A stretch of 64,000 nt of DNA from Microbacterium hydrocarbonoxydans. Its GTDB lineage: Bacteria; Actinomycetota; Actinomycetes; Actinomycetales; Microbacteriaceae. Shown in pieces: positions 9,589-18,897 of this stretch. Position 1 is the first letter of the stretch, and the number at the start of each line of letters is the position of its first letter. The stretch lies in the NCBI RefSeq assembly GCF_011752045.1, contig NZ_JAAKXW010000001.1:372001-436000 (forward strand), in the 5' to 3' direction. The notes below the pieces were generated by a model that saw nothing but the letters and a program-made list of their open reading frames with translations, was not told where the DNA came from and ran no database searches. The position numbers and the translations under genes were made by a program.

Positions 9589-9594
9589 TAGAAT
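9589..9594 (+). promoter_or_regulatory. Putative yebC -10 box
   Basis: TAGAAT lies 51 bases before the yebC ATG, leaving room for a leader of about 45 bases. No convincing -35 is seen. Confidence 0.4.
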
Positions 9595-9645
9595 GGACGA
9601 TGCCCTGGGCCAGGCGCCCCGGGCGGAGACGACGAGCGGAGAACT

Positions 9646-10407
9646 ATGTCCGGGCATTCCAAGTGGGCGACGACCAAGCACAAGAAGGCCGTCATCGACG
9701 CGCGGCGCGCGAAGTCGTGGGCGAAGCTCATCAAGAACATCGAGGTCGCAGCCAAGCTCGGCGGCGCCGACCTCCAGGGCAACCCGACCCTGTTCGACGC
9801 CGTCCTCAAGGCGAAGAAGACCTCCGTCCCGAAGGACAACATCGATCGCGCGATCAAGCGCGGCGCCGGCATCGGCGGCGAGTCCGTCGAGTACACCTCG
9901 ATCACGTACGAAGGCTACGGTCCGAACGGCGTCGCCCTCATGATCGAATGTCTGACCGACAACAAGAACCGCGCCGCGGCCGAGGTGCGCACGGCGCTCA
10001 GCCGCAACGGCGGCACGCTCGCCGACCCCGGCAGCGTCGCCTACAACTTCAGCCGTAAGGGCGTGATCGTGGTCGGCGCCGAGGGCACCACCGAGGACGA
10101 CGTCATGATGGCGGCGCTCGAGGCGGGCGCCGAGGAGATCGAGCCGCACGCGCAGGGCTTCGAGGTCATCACCGAGGCATCCGACCTGGTCGCCGTCCGC
10201 ACGGCGCTCGTCGACGCCGGGATCGAGTACGACTCCGCCGACGTGGAGTTCGTCCCGAACCTCAAGGTCGAGATCGACGCCGAGACCGCACGCAAGGTGT
10301 TCCGCCTCATCGACGCGCTCGAGGACAGCGACGACGTGCAGAACGTCTTCAGCAACTTCGACCTGTCGGCCGAGGTGCAGGCCGAGCTCGAGAACGACGA
10401 CGCCTAG
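9646..10407 (+). CDS. YebC/PmpR-family regulator (ribosome-rescue/transcription factor)
   Basis: A 253-residue YebC-family protein with the invariant N-terminus [20 protein letters not shown], the conserved [13 protein letters not shown] and a typical three-domain length. Family members were described as DNA-binding regulators. More recent work points to a role for the TACO1/YebC family in translation of difficult stretches such as polyproline. In actinobacteria the gene typically sits ahead of ruvCAB, as here (46 bases to ruvC). Confidence 0.93.
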   Translation: MSGHSKWATTKHKKAVIDARRAKSWAKLIKNIEVAAKLGGADLQGNPTLFDAVLKAKKTSVPKDNIDRAIKRGAGIGGESVEYTSITYEGYGPNGVALMIECLTDNKNRAAAEVRTALSRNGGTLADPGSVAYNFSRKGVIVVGAEGTTEDDVMMAALEAGAEEIEPHAQGFEVITEASDLVAVRTALVDAGIEYDSADVEFVPNLKVEIDAETARKVFRLIDALEDSDDVQNVFSNFDLSAEVQAELENDDA

Positions 10408-10440
10408 GCGCGCCGGAGCCGCGGCGCCGGATGTGACGCC

Positions 10441-10446
10441 TAGCCT
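10441..10446 (+). promoter_or_regulatory. Putative leaderless ruvC promoter (-10)
   Basis: TAGCCT ends six bases before the ruvC GTG, the spacing expected if transcription starts at the start codon itself. No ribosome-binding site is needed in that case, although GGGGG lies between. Confidence 0.45.
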
Positions 10447-10452
10447 GGGGGC

Positions 10453-11037
10453 GTGACCTCCTCCTCGCTGCGCGTTCTCGGCATCGACCCCGGCCTCACC
10501 CGATGCGGTGTCGGCGTCGTCGATGTGGACAGGGCGCGCCGAGGAACGCTCGTGCACGTCGGCGTCATCCGCTCCTCGCCGGACGCCCCGATCGGCGAGC
10601 GGCTCGCGACGGTCGCGGCCGGCATCCGCGAGGTGCTGGAGACTCATCGGCCGGACGCCGTCGCCGTGGAGCGCGTCTTCGCGCAGCAGAACACGCACAC
10701 GGTGATGGGCACGGCGCAGGCCAGCGGTGTCGCCCTGCTGCTCGCCGCGGAGGCCGGGCTGCCCGCGGCCACCCACACGCCGAGCGAGGTGAAGGCCGCC
10801 GTCACAGGATACGGAGCGGCGGACAAGCGGCAGGTCCAGGCCATGATCGCGCGCATCCTCCGCCTGGACGCGCCGCCGCAGCCGGCGGACGCCGCCGACG
10901 CCCTCGCGATCGCGCTGTGCCATGCCTGGCGGCGTGGAGCATCCGCCGCCCCCGGTGGTGACGCCCTCACACCCGCGCAGCAGGCGTGGGCCGATGCGGA
11001 GCGTGTCGCTCGAACATATCTACGATCGCGGGCCTAG
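10453..11037 (+). CDS. ruvC: Crossover junction endodeoxyribonuclease RuvC
   Basis: Resolves Holliday junctions by paired cuts after RuvAB branch migration. The 194-residue RNase H-fold nuclease has the first catalytic Asp in [10 protein letters not shown], the Glu in [13 protein letters not shown] and the C-terminal acidic pair in [12 protein letters not shown]. The DNA-binding segment [14 protein letters not shown] lies between. A TAGCCT -10 box stands six bases before the GTG, so the mRNA may be leaderless. ruvA follows nine bases after the stop. Confidence 0.96.
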   Translation: MTSSSLRVLGIDPGLTRCGVGVVDVDRARRGTLVHVGVIRSSPDAPIGERLATVAAGIREVLETHRPDAVAVERVFAQQNTHTVMGTAQASGVALLLAAEAGLPAATHTPSEVKAAVTGYGAADKRQVQAMIARILRLDAPPQPADAADALAIALCHAWRRGASAAPGGDALTPAQQAWADAERVARTYLRSRA

Positions 11038-11040
11038 GCT
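11035..11040 (+). promoter_or_regulatory. Putative internal ruvA promoter (-10)
   Basis: TAGGCT overlaps the ruvC stop and ends six bases before the ruvA ATG. The same six bases read GGGAGG, a possible but very close Shine-Dalgarno, so the site may serve either or both modes. Confidence 0.35.
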
Positions 11041-11046
11041 GGGAGG

Positions 11047-11667
11047 ATGATCTCCTCCCTGCACGGCACCGTGCTGCACACCACGCCGGACCAGGTCGTC
11101 ATCGACGTCGGCGGAGTCGGGTTCTCGGTCGCCGTCCCGGCCGATGTGGCGCACACGGCCACAGTGGGGGAGAGGATGCTGCTGCACACGAGCCTCATCG
11201 TGCGCGAGGACGCGCTGTCCCTCTACGGCTTCGCCGACCGCGGGGAGCTGGAGATCTTCGGCCTGCTGATCAGCGTCACCGGCGTGGGGCCGAAGTCCGC
11301 GCTCGGCGTGCTCTCGCACCTCACCGTCGACCAGATCGCGGAGGCGGTCACCGCCGAGGACGACGCGCCCTTCCGGCGGGTCTCCGGGATCGGCCCCAAG
11401 ACCGCCAAGCTCATCGTCGTCCAGCTCGCCGGCAAGGTGCACGCCACCGCGGCGCCGGCGCGCGCCGCCGGCGCGCCGGGCGATGACATCGTCGATCAGG
11501 TGACCGCGGCCCTCGTCGGTCTCGGCTGGTCGGAGAAGGTCGCCGCGGAGGCCGCAGCTCAGACCGCGGGTGAGGCGACCGAGGCCGAGCGGGCATCCGT
11601 CTCGGCGCTGCTCCGCCGCACGCTGGCGCTGCTGGGCCCGGCGCAGGGAGGTCAGGCGCGTGTCTGA
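11047..11667 (+). CDS. ruvA: Holliday junction branch migration protein RuvA
   Basis: Forms the tetrameric junction-binding scaffold for RuvB. The 206-residue protein has the N-terminal OB fold ([20 protein letters not shown]), the two helix-hairpin-helix motifs ([15 protein letters not shown] and [16 protein letters not shown]) and a C-terminal RuvB-contact domain ending in a short helical bundle. Length is normal. ruvB starts eight bases before its stop, with a GGGAGG ribosome-binding site inside ruvA. Confidence 0.96.
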   Translation: MISSLHGTVLHTTPDQVVIDVGGVGFSVAVPADVAHTATVGERMLLHTSLIVREDALSLYGFADRGELEIFGLLISVTGVGPKSALGVLSHLTVDQIAEAVTAEDDAPFRRVSGIGPKTAKLIVVQLAGKVHATAAPARAAGAPGDDIVDQVTAALVGLGWSEKVAAEAAAQTAGEATEAERASVSALLRRTLALLGPAQGGQARV

Positions 11668-12685
11668 CGCCCGCGACGCGATGGAGCCGGTCGACGAGAC
11701 CGAGCTCGCGATCGAGGGCGCACTGCGCCCGACGAGCCTCGGTGAGTTCGTCGGTCAGCAGAAGGTCCGCGGCCAGCTCCAGCTGCTGCTGGATGCGGCA
11801 CGCATCCAGAGCCGGCCCGCCGACCACATCCTGCTCGCCGGTCCGCCCGGACTCGGCAAGACCACCCTGGCGATGATCGTCGCGCACGAGAGCGAGCGTC
11901 CGCTCCGCCTGTCCAGCGGCCCGGCCATCCAGCACGCCGGCGACCTGGCGGCGCTGCTGTCGAGCCTGGTGCCCGGCGAGGTGCTGTTCATCGACGAGAT
12001 CCATCGGATGGCGCGGTCAGCCGAGGAGATGCTCTACCTCGCGATGGAGGACTTCCGCATCGACATCATGGTCGGCAAGGGTGCCGGAGCCACCAGCATC
12101 CCGCTGGATCTCGCGCCGTTCACCCTGGTCGGCGCGACGACCCGCTCCGGCCTGCTGCCCAACCCGCTGCGCGACCGCTTCGGGTTCACCGGCCACCTCG
12201 AGTTCTACGAGGAGAGCGAGCTCGAGCAGGTCATCGCGCGCTCCGCCCAGGTGCTCGGAGTGGATCTGCCGCCGGACTCCCTGGCCGAGATCGCGCGGCG
12301 ATCGCGCGGCACACCCAGGATCGCGAACCGTCTCCTTCGCCGCGTGCGGGACTACGCCCTCGTGCACGGCGGGGGAGCGGCGACCCTCGGCGGCGTGCGC
12401 GCCGCGCTCGAACTGTACGACGTCGACCCCATCGGACTCGACCGCCTCGACCGTGCCGTGCTCGAGGCCCTGGTGCGCCGGTTCCGCGGCGGGCCGGTCG
12501 GCCTCAGCACCCTCGCGGTCGCGGTCGGCGAGGAGGCGGAGACGGTCGAGAGCGTCGTCGAACCCTATCTCGTTCGCATCGGCTTCCTCGGTCGCACCCC
12601 CCGCGGGCGGATCGCCATGCCCGAGGCGTACGCGCATCTCGGCGTGGCGCACCCGGACGGGGTGCTCCGCCTCGATGACCTATAA
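11660..12685 (+). CDS. ruvB: Holliday junction branch migration ATPase RuvB
   Basis: The hexameric motor that drives branch migration with RuvA. The 341-residue AAA+ protein has Walker [15 protein letters not shown], Walker [11 protein letters not shown], sensor 1 in [20 protein letters not shown] and a C-terminal winged helix that ends in [19 protein letters not shown]. The start is the GTG at 11660 ([13 protein letters not shown]) with GGGAGG eight bases upstream. Earlier readings in this frame are ruvA DNA. The stop overlaps a perfect TATAAT that probably serves yajC. Confidence 0.97.
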   Translation: MSDARDAMEPVDETELAIEGALRPTSLGEFVGQQKVRGQLQLLLDAARIQSRPADHILLAGPPGLGKTTLAMIVAHESERPLRLSSGPAIQHAGDLAALLSSLVPGEVLFIDEIHRMARSAEEMLYLAMEDFRIDIMVGKGAGATSIPLDLAPFTLVGATTRSGLLPNPLRDRFGFTGHLEFYEESELEQVIARSAQVLGVDLPPDSLAEIARRSRGTPRIANRLLRRVRDYALVHGGGAATLGGVRAALELYDVDPIGLDRLDRAVLEALVRRFRGGPVGLSTLAVAVGEEAETVESVVEPYLVRIGFLGRTPRGRIAMPEAYAHLGVAHPDGVLRLDDL

Positions 12686-12686
12686 T
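12681..12686 (+). promoter_or_regulatory. Putative -10 box of the yajC-secD-secF operon
   Basis: A perfect TATAAT overlaps the ruvB stop codon, 76 bases before the yajC start. It would separate the secretion genes from ruvCAB. No clear -35 is visible. Confidence 0.45.
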
Positions 12687-12761
12687 CGCTGAAGACTTCC
12701 CCCCCCTATACGTTGTGCGCCCAATGGCTGGTGCGTGCACCTGAGAAAGGCGCTAGCCCCC

Positions 12762-13181
12762 ATGCCCATGGAAATCGTCCTCTTCGGCCTCCTCGCCGTC
12801 CTCATCGTCTTCATGTTCTTCAACACGCGCAAGCGTCAGAAGCAGATGAAGGCCGAGCAGGAGGAGAAGGCGTCGAAGACGGTGCCCGGCGTCAAGGTGC
12901 TCCTGCAGGGCGGCATCTACGGCACGATCGTCGCCTATGACCACGAGGACCTCGACTCGCCGGCGCTCGTCGAGATCGCCCCCGGCACCGTCATCGAGGT
13001 GCACAGCCAGGCGATCCTGCGGATCGTCGAGCCCAAGGACGTCGTCGTCGAGGACGAGACGGTCGAGGTCGTCGAGGAGGCTCCGGTCGAGGATGCCGCA
13101 CCCGAGGCCGCCGCGGCACCGTCGATCGAGACGGCCGAGGAGACCAGGGCGCGCCTCGAGCGGGACGCAGACGACAAGTAA
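12762..13181 (+). CDS. yajC: Preprotein translocase accessory subunit YajC
   Basis: Small membrane partner of SecDF-YajC. The 139-residue protein has one N-terminal membrane helix (EIVLFGLLAVLIVFMFF) followed by the conserved basic stretch NTRKRQKQMK and the family beta domain with VKVLLQGGIYGTIVAYD. The C-terminal third is acidic and disordered (many Glu and Ala), an extension common in actinobacteria. AGAAAGG lies 11 bases before the ATG at 12762. A GTG at 12735 is in frame but would add a non-conserved polar leader. secD follows 58 bases later. Confidence 0.9.
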   Translation: MPMEIVLFGLLAVLIVFMFFNTRKRQKQMKAEQEEKASKTVPGVKVLLQGGIYGTIVAYDHEDLDSPALVEIAPGTVIEVHSQAILRIVEPKDVVVEDETVEVVEEAPVEDAAPEAAAAPSIETAEETRARLERDADDK

Positions 13182-13239
13182 CCTTCTCGGCGGCGGCGCC
13201 TGTTCCGGGCGCCCCGGCAACGCAGAAAGCTGAGCTCAC

Positions 13240-14985
13240 GTGGCCACTTCCTCTCCGGTCCGTCACGCCTGGCGGGTCCTCCTCGGGCTCGCCTTGGTGA
13301 CGGGCGTCCTGTTCGGCATCAACGCCCTGGGCGTGCACGTCTTCCAGAAGAGCTCGTGGACGCCCGAGCTCGCCCTCGACCTCCAGGGCGGCACGCAGAT
13401 CGTGCTCAGCGCGCAGACCGAGGACGGCGCCGCTCCCTCGCAGGAGCAGATGGATCAGGCCGCGGCCATCATCCGCCAGCGCGTCGACGCCTCGGGTGTC
13501 GCCGAGGCCGACATCACCACGGAGGGCGGCCAGAACATCGTCGTCCAGATCCCCGGTGTCGCCGACGAGCAGACCCGGGCCCGGATCCAGTCGAGCGCTC
13601 AGCTCGAGTTCCGCCCGGTGCTGGCCACGAACGCGGCGTCCAACGAGTTCATCGGCGAGGACGGCAACGCCACGCCCTACCCGAGCCCCGACCCCTCGCT
13701 CAACGCGACGCCGACGGCCGAGCCGACCGACGCCAGCGACCTCTCGTGGGTCACCGACAAGCTCGCCGCGGAGTTCCTCGCCTACGACTGCACGAACCCC
13801 GAGAACGACGCCGCGCGGGCCCCGCAGGACCAGCCGCTGGTCGCCTGCGATCCCCTGGGACAGGCCAAGTACCTGCTCGGCCCGACCGAGCTCACCGGCA
13901 CCGCCATCAGCGACGCCGTCGCCGGGCGCGACCCGCAGTCCGGCGCCTGGATCGTGCAGCTCACCATGAACGGCGACGGCACGGAGGCATTCGGCAAGGT
14001 CAGCACGCGGCTCAACCAGAACCGCATCGACGGCCTCTCGCCCCGTGACCAGTTCGCGTTCGTGCTCGACGGCTCCGTGATCAGCGCCCCGGTCATGAAC
14101 GGCCAGATCCTCGACGGCCGCCCGAGCATCTCGGGCAGCTTCACGCAGGAGAGCGCCAAGACGCTGGCTGACCAGCTGAAGTTCGGCGCGCTCCCGCTGA
14201 GCTTCGAGGTGCAGAGCTCCGACACGATCTCCGCGACGCTCGGCACCCAGCAGCTGCAGATCGGCCTCATCGCCGGCCTCATCGGCCTCGCGCTCGTGGC
14301 GATCTACTCGCTGATCGTGTATCGCGCGCTCGGCTCCGTCATCATCGCCTCGATCGCCGTGATGGCGGTGCTGACGTACATCATCATCTGCATCCTCGCC
14401 TGGCGGCTGGGCTTCCGGCTGTCCCTGGCCGGCGTCGCCGGTCTGATCGTGTCGATCGGATTCACGGCGGACTCGTTCATCGTCTACTTCGAGCGCATCC
14501 GCGACGAGCTCCGAGACGGCAAGTCGATCACCGCCGCCGTCGAGGACGGCTGGGGACGCGCGAAGCGCACGATCTACATCTCGAAGTCGATCAACATCCT
14601 CGCGGCCGTCGTGCTCTACATCCTCGCGGACGCCACGGTGAAGGGCTTCGCCTTCACCCTCGGCCTGACGACGCTCATCGACGTGTTCATCTTCGTGATC
14701 TTCACGCACCCTGTGATGCAGCTGCTCGCGCGCACGCGCTTCTTCGGCGGCGGGCACCCGCTGTCGGGGCTCGACCCCGATGCCCTCGGAGCCGTCTACC
14801 GCAACCGCTCGCAGTACCGCGACGTCACCACCGGCACGGCGGGTCGCAGCGCCAGGAACGTGCGCTCGCGCGGTGAGGCGGATCGTCGTCAGACGATCGC
14901 CGAGCGCAAGCGCGCGGAGGCTCTCGCCGGCGAGCGCTCCGGCGCCGAGAGTCCCATCAGTGCATCCAAGGAGGGAGACGCCTGA
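13240..14985 (+). CDS. secD: Protein translocase subunit SecD
   Basis: With SecF it uses the proton gradient to pull secreted proteins through SecYEG. The 581-residue protein has a first membrane helix at about residues 10-30, then the large P1 periplasmic region starting with ALDLQGGTQIVL. Five further helices include GFTADSFIVYFERIRDELRDG, the conserved SecD block. A Pro/Ala/Thr-rich insert of about 30 residues in P1 (near PYPSPDPSLNATPTAEPT) is usual in actinobacterial SecD. The C-terminal 60 residues are charged and cytoplasmic. The start is GTG; secF begins on the last base of the stop codon. Confidence 0.96.
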   Translation: MATSSPVRHAWRVLLGLALVTGVLFGINALGVHVFQKSSWTPELALDLQGGTQIVLSAQTEDGAAPSQEQMDQAAAIIRQRVDASGVAEADITTEGGQNIVVQIPGVADEQTRARIQSSAQLEFRPVLATNAASNEFIGEDGNATPYPSPDPSLNATPTAEPTDASDLSWVTDKLAAEFLAYDCTNPENDAARAPQDQPLVACDPLGQAKYLLGPTELTGTAISDAVAGRDPQSGAWIVQLTMNGDGTEAFGKVSTRLNQNRIDGLSPRDQFAFVLDGSVISAPVMNGQILDGRPSISGSFTQESAKTLADQLKFGALPLSFEVQSSDTISATLGTQQLQIGLIAGLIGLALVAIYSLIVYRALGSVIIASIAVMAVLTYIIICILAWRLGFRLSLAGVAGLIVSIGFTADSFIVYFERIRDELRDGKSITAAVEDGWGRAKRTIYISKSINILAAVVLYILADATVKGFAFTLGLTTLIDVFIFVIFTHPVMQLLARTRFFGGGHPLSGLDPDALGAVYRNRSQYRDVTTGTAGRSARNVRSRGEADRRQTIAERKRAEALAGERSGAESPISASKEGDA

Positions 14986-15974
14986 TGGCCTCCATGAGTG
15001 AGTTCGGCAACAACCTCTATTCGGGGAAGACCTCCTTCCCGTTCGTCGGGAAGCGCCGGCTGTGGTTCATCATCGCCATCGCCCTCGTCGTCGGCTCCGC
15101 GCTGGTGCCGCTGATCCGCCCGATCCAGTTCTCGATCGAGTTCACCGGCGGTTCGCAGTTCACCGTGCAGGCCCCGAAGAGCACCGACCAGGGCGTGGCC
15201 ACGGATGCCGTGCACTCCGTCGTCGACGGCGCGGCAACGAAGGTCGTCGTCGTGAGCGGCACCGACATCCGGGTGCAGACCGACCAGATGAGCTCGGAGG
15301 AGACCCAGCAGGTCTCCGACGCCCTCGCCGAGGCCTACGGCGTCGAGCCGGAGAGCGTCACCTCGTCGTTCATCGGGCCGGCCTGGGGAGAGAACGTCAC
15401 CCGCCAGTCGCTGTGGGGCCTGGCGATCTTCCTCGCGCTGACCTTCCTCATCCTCGCGATCTACTTCCGCACCTGGAAGATGTCGGCAGCGGCCATCATC
15501 GGCCTGCTCGACGTGCTCGTGATCACCGTCGGCGTCTACGCCCTCGCCGGATTCGAGATCTCCCCGGCGGCCGTGATCGGCTTCCTCACGATCCTCGCGT
15601 ACTCGCTGTACGACACCACCGTCGTGTTCGACAAGATCCGCGAGAACACCACTGAGGACGGAGAGAAGTCGTCGCGCCTGTTCGGCGAGTCGGTCAACCT
15701 GGCCGTCAACCAGACGCTGGTGCGCTCGATCAACACCTCGGTCGTGGCGGCGCTCCCTGTGGGGGCGATCCTCTTCATCGGCGCGTTCTGGCTCGGTGCG
15801 GAGACCCTCACCGACATCTCGCTGTCGATCTTCGTCGGCATCCTCGTCGCCACGTATTCGACGCTGTTCGTCGCGGCGCCGCTGTACTCGCTGTTCCGCG
15901 AGAACGAGCCGCAGATCGCGGCCCGCGACGCGAAGATCCGCGAGTCGCGCGCCAAGGCGACCGTCGACGCCTGA
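14985..15974 (+). CDS. secF: Protein translocase subunit SecF
   Basis: Partner of SecD in the proton-driven export motor. The 329-residue protein has six predicted membrane helices, the periplasmic motif EFTGGSQFTV after helix 1 and the family signature LYDTTVVFDKIREN. The first residues (about 1-22) are cytoplasmic. It overlaps secD by one base (TGATG), so the two are co-translated. A GC-rich hairpin follows its stop codon. Confidence 0.96.
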   Translation: MASMSEFGNNLYSGKTSFPFVGKRRLWFIIAIALVVGSALVPLIRPIQFSIEFTGGSQFTVQAPKSTDQGVATDAVHSVVDGAATKVVVVSGTDIRVQTDQMSSEETQQVSDALAEAYGVEPESVTSSFIGPAWGENVTRQSLWGLAIFLALTFLILAIYFRTWKMSAAAIIGLLDVLVITVGVYALAGFEISPAAVIGFLTILAYSLYDTTVVFDKIRENTTEDGEKSSRLFGESVNLAVNQTLVRSINTSVVAALPVGAILFIGAFWLGAETLTDISLSIFVGILVATYSTLFVAAPLYSLFRENEPQIAARDAKIRESRAKATVDA

Positions 15975-15982
15975 TCGGCCCC

Positions 15983-16009
15983 GCTCGGCGGGTCCGCAGC
16001 CCGCCGAGC
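15983..16009 (+). terminator. Hairpin after secF, possible terminator
   Basis: GCTCGGCGGG (15983-15992) and CCCGCCGAGC (16000-16009) form a perfect 10-bp stem with a seven-base loop, nine bases after the secF stop. No T-run follows, as is common for actinobacterial terminators. It separates secF from rsh, which has its own TAAGAT -10 candidate at 16015. Confidence 0.55.
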
Positions 16010-16014
16010 ACGCG

Positions 16015-16039
16015 TAAGATGTTCTGATTCAGGAGGTGA
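16015..16039 (+). promoter_or_regulatory. rsh promoter -10 and full-length Shine-Dalgarno
   Basis: TAAGAT (16015-16020) is a -10 candidate. AGGAGGTGA (16031-16039) is a nine-base match to the 16S rRNA 3' end and lies four bases before the rsh ATG, one of the strongest ribosome-binding sites in the window. Confidence 0.5.
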
Positions 16040-16043
16040 GCGG

Positions 16044-18299
16044 ATGGCGGAACCGCAGTCGTCGTCGCAGGGATCGAGCCTGCGACGTCTGGTTCCCCGC
16101 ATCTTCTCCCGCGCGCCCAGGGTCAACGACCTCGACAACCTGATCCGCACCGTGCGGGTGAACCACCCGCGCGGCGACTTCTCCGTGATCGAGCGCGCCT
16201 ACGCGGTCGCGAAGGAGAAGCACGCCGGTCAGCAGCGGCAGAGCGGCGAGCCGTACATCACGCATCCGCTCGCCGTCGCGCAGATCCTCGCGGAGCTCGG
16301 GCTCGGCCCGCGGGCGATCGCCGCGGCGCTCCTGCACGACACCGTCGAGGACACCGGGTACGCACTGACCGACCTCACGGCGGAGTTCGGCGACGAGGTC
16401 GCCATGCTCGTGGACGGTGTCACGAAACTCGACAAGGTCAAGTACGGCGAGAGCGCGCAGGCCGAGACCGTCCGCAAGATGATCGTCGCGATGTCGAAGG
16501 ACATCCGCGTGCTGCTGATCAAGCTCGCCGACCGCCTGCACAACGCGCGCACCTGGGGCTTCGTCCCGCCGGAGAAGGCGGCGAAGAAGGCCAAGGAGAC
16601 GCTCGAGATCTATGCGCCGCTGGCCAACCGGCTCGGCATCCAGGCGATCAAGTCCGAGCTGGAGGATCTCTCCTTCGCGGTGCTGCACCCGAAGATCTAC
16701 AACGAGATCCACAGCCTCATCGCGCAGCGCACCCCGCAGCGCGAGAAGTACCTGAACCAGGTGGTCGAGGAGATCGACGAGGACCTGCGCGACCTGCGCA
16801 TCCGCGGCAAGGTCGTCGGCCGCCCGAAGCAGCTGTACTCCGTCTATCAGAAGATGGTCGTGCGCGGTCGCGAGTTCGACGACATCTACGACCTCATCGG
16901 CATCCGCGTCCTCGTCGCCTCCGTGCGCGACTGCTACGCGGTGCTCGGCGCGATCCATGCCCGATGGACGCCCCTTCCCGGGCGCTTCAAGGACTACATC
17001 GCGACCCCGAAGTTCAACCTCTACCAGTCGCTGCACACGACGGTGATCGGCCCGGCCGGGCGCACGGTCGAGATCCAGATCCGCACGCACGAGATGCACC
17101 AGCAGGCCGAGTACGGCGTGGCCGCGCACTGGATGTACAAGGAGCGGATGAACGGCGGCAAGGCCGAGGTCCGCGCATCCGACGCCGACATGGCGTGGCT
17201 CGCGCACATCTCCGACTGGCAGGCGGAGACCGCGGACCCCGGGGAGTTCCTCGACTCGCTCCGCTTCGAGATCGGCGCGAAGGAGGTCTACGTCTTCACG
17301 CCCAAGGGACGGGTGATCGGCCTGCCCTCCGGTGCGACCCCCGTCGACTTCGCGTACGCGGTGCACACCGAGATCGGCCACCGCACGATGGGGGCCAAGG
17401 TCAACGGACGCCTGGTGCCGCTGGAGTCGGAGCTCAAGAGCGGCGACGTCGTCGAGGTGTTCACCTCGAAGAACCCGGATGCCGGCCCCAGCCAGGACTG
17501 GCTCGGCTTCGTCAAGAGCACCCGCGCCCGCAACAAGATCCGCGGGTGGTTCACGAAGGAGCGCCGCGAGGAGGCGATCGAGCAGGGCAAGGAGGCCATC
17601 GCCCGCGCGATGCGCCGCCAGAACCTGCCGCTGCAGCGGCTGATGAGCCAGGACTCGTTCGCCGAGGTCGCTCATCAGCTCCGCTACGAGGACGTCTCGG
17701 CCCTGTACGCCGCCGTCGGCGAGGGGCACGTCTCCACGCAGTCGGTGCTCGAGAAGGTCACCGCACTCGTCGCGGCGAACGACCCGACCACGGGCGCCAT
17801 CGACCTGCCGGGCCGGATCCCGACCCGCGAACCCCGCGCCGGCGACTCCGGCGTGCTCGTGCGCGGCGCGGCGGACATCCTCGTGAAGCTCGCGAAGTGC
17901 TGCACGCCTGTCCCCGGTGACCCGATCGTGGGCTTCGTCACACGCGGCAGCGGCGTCTCCGTGCACAGGGCCGACTGCGTGAACGTGAAGGCGCTGAGCA
18001 GCGACGAGGACAAGGACCGCTTCGTCGACGTGTCCTGGGCGCCGACGACGAAGAGCGTCTTCAGGGTGCAGATCCAGGTCGAGGCGCTCGACCGCTCAGG
18101 GCTGCTCTCGGATGTCACGCGCGTGCTCAGCGAGCACCACGTGAACATCCTCTCGGCGACGGTGTCGACGACCGACGAGCGCCTCGCGCTCAGCCGGTTC
18201 GTGTTCGAGATGGGCGACGCCGTGCATCTGGACCGGGTCCTCAACGCCGTCCGCCGTATCGACGCCGTGTACGACGTGTACCGGGTCACCTCGTCCTGA
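16044..18299 (+). CDS. Bifunctional (p)ppGpp synthetase/hydrolase (long RSH)
   Basis: Makes and destroys the stringent-response alarmone (p)ppGpp. The 751-residue protein shows every long-RSH domain in order: HD hydrolase (about residues 50-200, with [13 protein letters not shown] and LLHDTVEDT), synthetase (about 240-400, with [20 protein letters not shown] and [20 protein letters not shown]), TGS ([20 protein letters not shown]), a zinc-finger/helical region and a C-terminal ACT domain ([19 protein letters not shown]). An intact HD motif says the hydrolase is active, as in other single actinobacterial Rel enzymes. Often named relA or rel. Its stop overlaps the opposite-strand gene by 14 bases. 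Confidence 0.95.
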   Translation: MAEPQSSSQGSSLRRLVPRIFSRAPRVNDLDNLIRTVRVNHPRGDFSVIERAYAVAKEKHAGQQRQSGEPYITHPLAVAQILAELGLGPRAIAAALLHDTVEDTGYALTDLTAEFGDEVAMLVDGVTKLDKVKYGESAQAETVRKMIVAMSKDIRVLLIKLADRLHNARTWGFVPPEKAAKKAKETLEIYAPLANRLGIQAIKSELEDLSFAVLHPKIYNEIHSLIAQRTPQREKYLNQVVEEIDEDLRDLRIRGKVVGRPKQLYSVYQKMVVRGREFDDIYDLIGIRVLVASVRDCYAVLGAIHARWTPLPGRFKDYIATPKFNLYQSLHTTVIGPAGRTVEIQIRTHEMHQQAEYGVAAHWMYKERMNGGKAEVRASDADMAWLAHISDWQAETADPGEFLDSLRFEIGAKEVYVFTPKGRVIGLPSGATPVDFAYAVHTEIGHRTMGAKVNGRLVPLESELKSGDVVEVFTSKNPDAGPSQDWLGFVKSTRARNKIRGWFTKERREEAIEQGKEAIARAMRRQNLPLQRLMSQDSFAEVAHQLRYEDVSALYAAVGEGHVSTQSVLEKVTALVAANDPTTGAIDLPGRIPTREPRAGDSGVLVRGAADILVKLAKCCTPVPGDPIVGFVTRGSGVSVHRADCVNVKALSSDEDKDRFVDVSWAPTTKSVFRVQIQVEALDRSGLLSDVTRVLSEHHVNILSATVSTTDERLALSRFVFEMGDAVHLDRVLNAVRRIDAVYDVYRVTSS

Positions 18300-18837
18300 C
18301 CGCCAGCCGCTCGAGCACGGCGACTCCCGCCCTCGTACCGGGAACGCGGGTCAGGCTCCGCAGGACGTGGAGCGCCTCCTCGGCGAGCCCGGGGCGGGCT
18401 GCGGCGAGGGACCTGGCCCAGGGGAGCAGCGTCGGGTCCCGGTGCTGGCCGAGCGCGAGGTCGATCATGGTCCGCAGGGGAGTGGTGACGGCGACGCCTC
18501 CGAGCAGCGTCACGTCGGATGCCGGGACGGGAGTGTCATGGAACACCAGCCTCCGGTGCGGCCGCGGACGGATGCGCTGCGGCACCGCGCGGCGGGCATG
18601 GTGCGGCGTCGGCGGCGCGTCCCCGGCGCCATGGATCCACGCCGCGGTCGGACCGGATGCTGCGGAACCGGGCAGGATGAGGGCGGCGACCGCCGCCGCC
18701 CTCAGCGCGGCTCCCTCGACCAGATCGGCCGGGATGTAGGCCTCGCCGAGCTCGACGACGTGGCCGTCCAGACGCGCTGCGCACAGCTCCGGCTGCGTCA
18801 GACGGTCTCCCGGGAGGTACAGGAACGCGGGGTGCAT
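18286..18837 (-). CDS. AbiEi-antitoxin-like protein without a partner
   Basis: A 183-residue protein that looks like the C-terminal domain of type IV AbiEi-family antitoxins, with [12 protein letters not shown] and the [17 protein letters not shown] block seen in that family. The N-terminal winged helix of full AbiEi proteins is missing or reduced, and no AbiEii nucleotidyltransferase toxin gene is next to it. An in-frame GTG at 18840 lies one codon before the ATG. The gene converges with rsh and overlaps its 3' end by 14 bases. The family call is tentative; the function is unknown. Confidence 0.5.
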   Translation of the reverse strand: MHPAFLYLPGDRLTQPELCAARLDGHVVELGEAYIPADLVEGAALRAAAVAALILPGSAASGPTAAWIHGAGDAPPTPHHARRAVPQRIRPRPHRRLVFHDTPVPASDVTLLGGVAVTTPLRTMIDLALGQHRDPTLLPWARSLAAARPGLAEEALHVLRSLTRVPGTRAGVAVLERLAVRTR

Positions 18838-18897
18838 CACGCCAGTGTGGCGCAGCGCACCCCGCGTCCGGAGCCGGCTGACAGGATCTGTGGAGAA

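Noticed and set aside
12721..12761. GTG at 12735 as the yajC start
   Set aside because: It would add nine polar residues ahead of the membrane helix, and the AGAAAGG ribosome-binding site lies downstream of it.
16029..17966. A 645-codon open frame antisense to rsh
   Set aside because: Repetitive Ala/Arg/Asp/Val composition with no domain; rsh itself is unambiguous.
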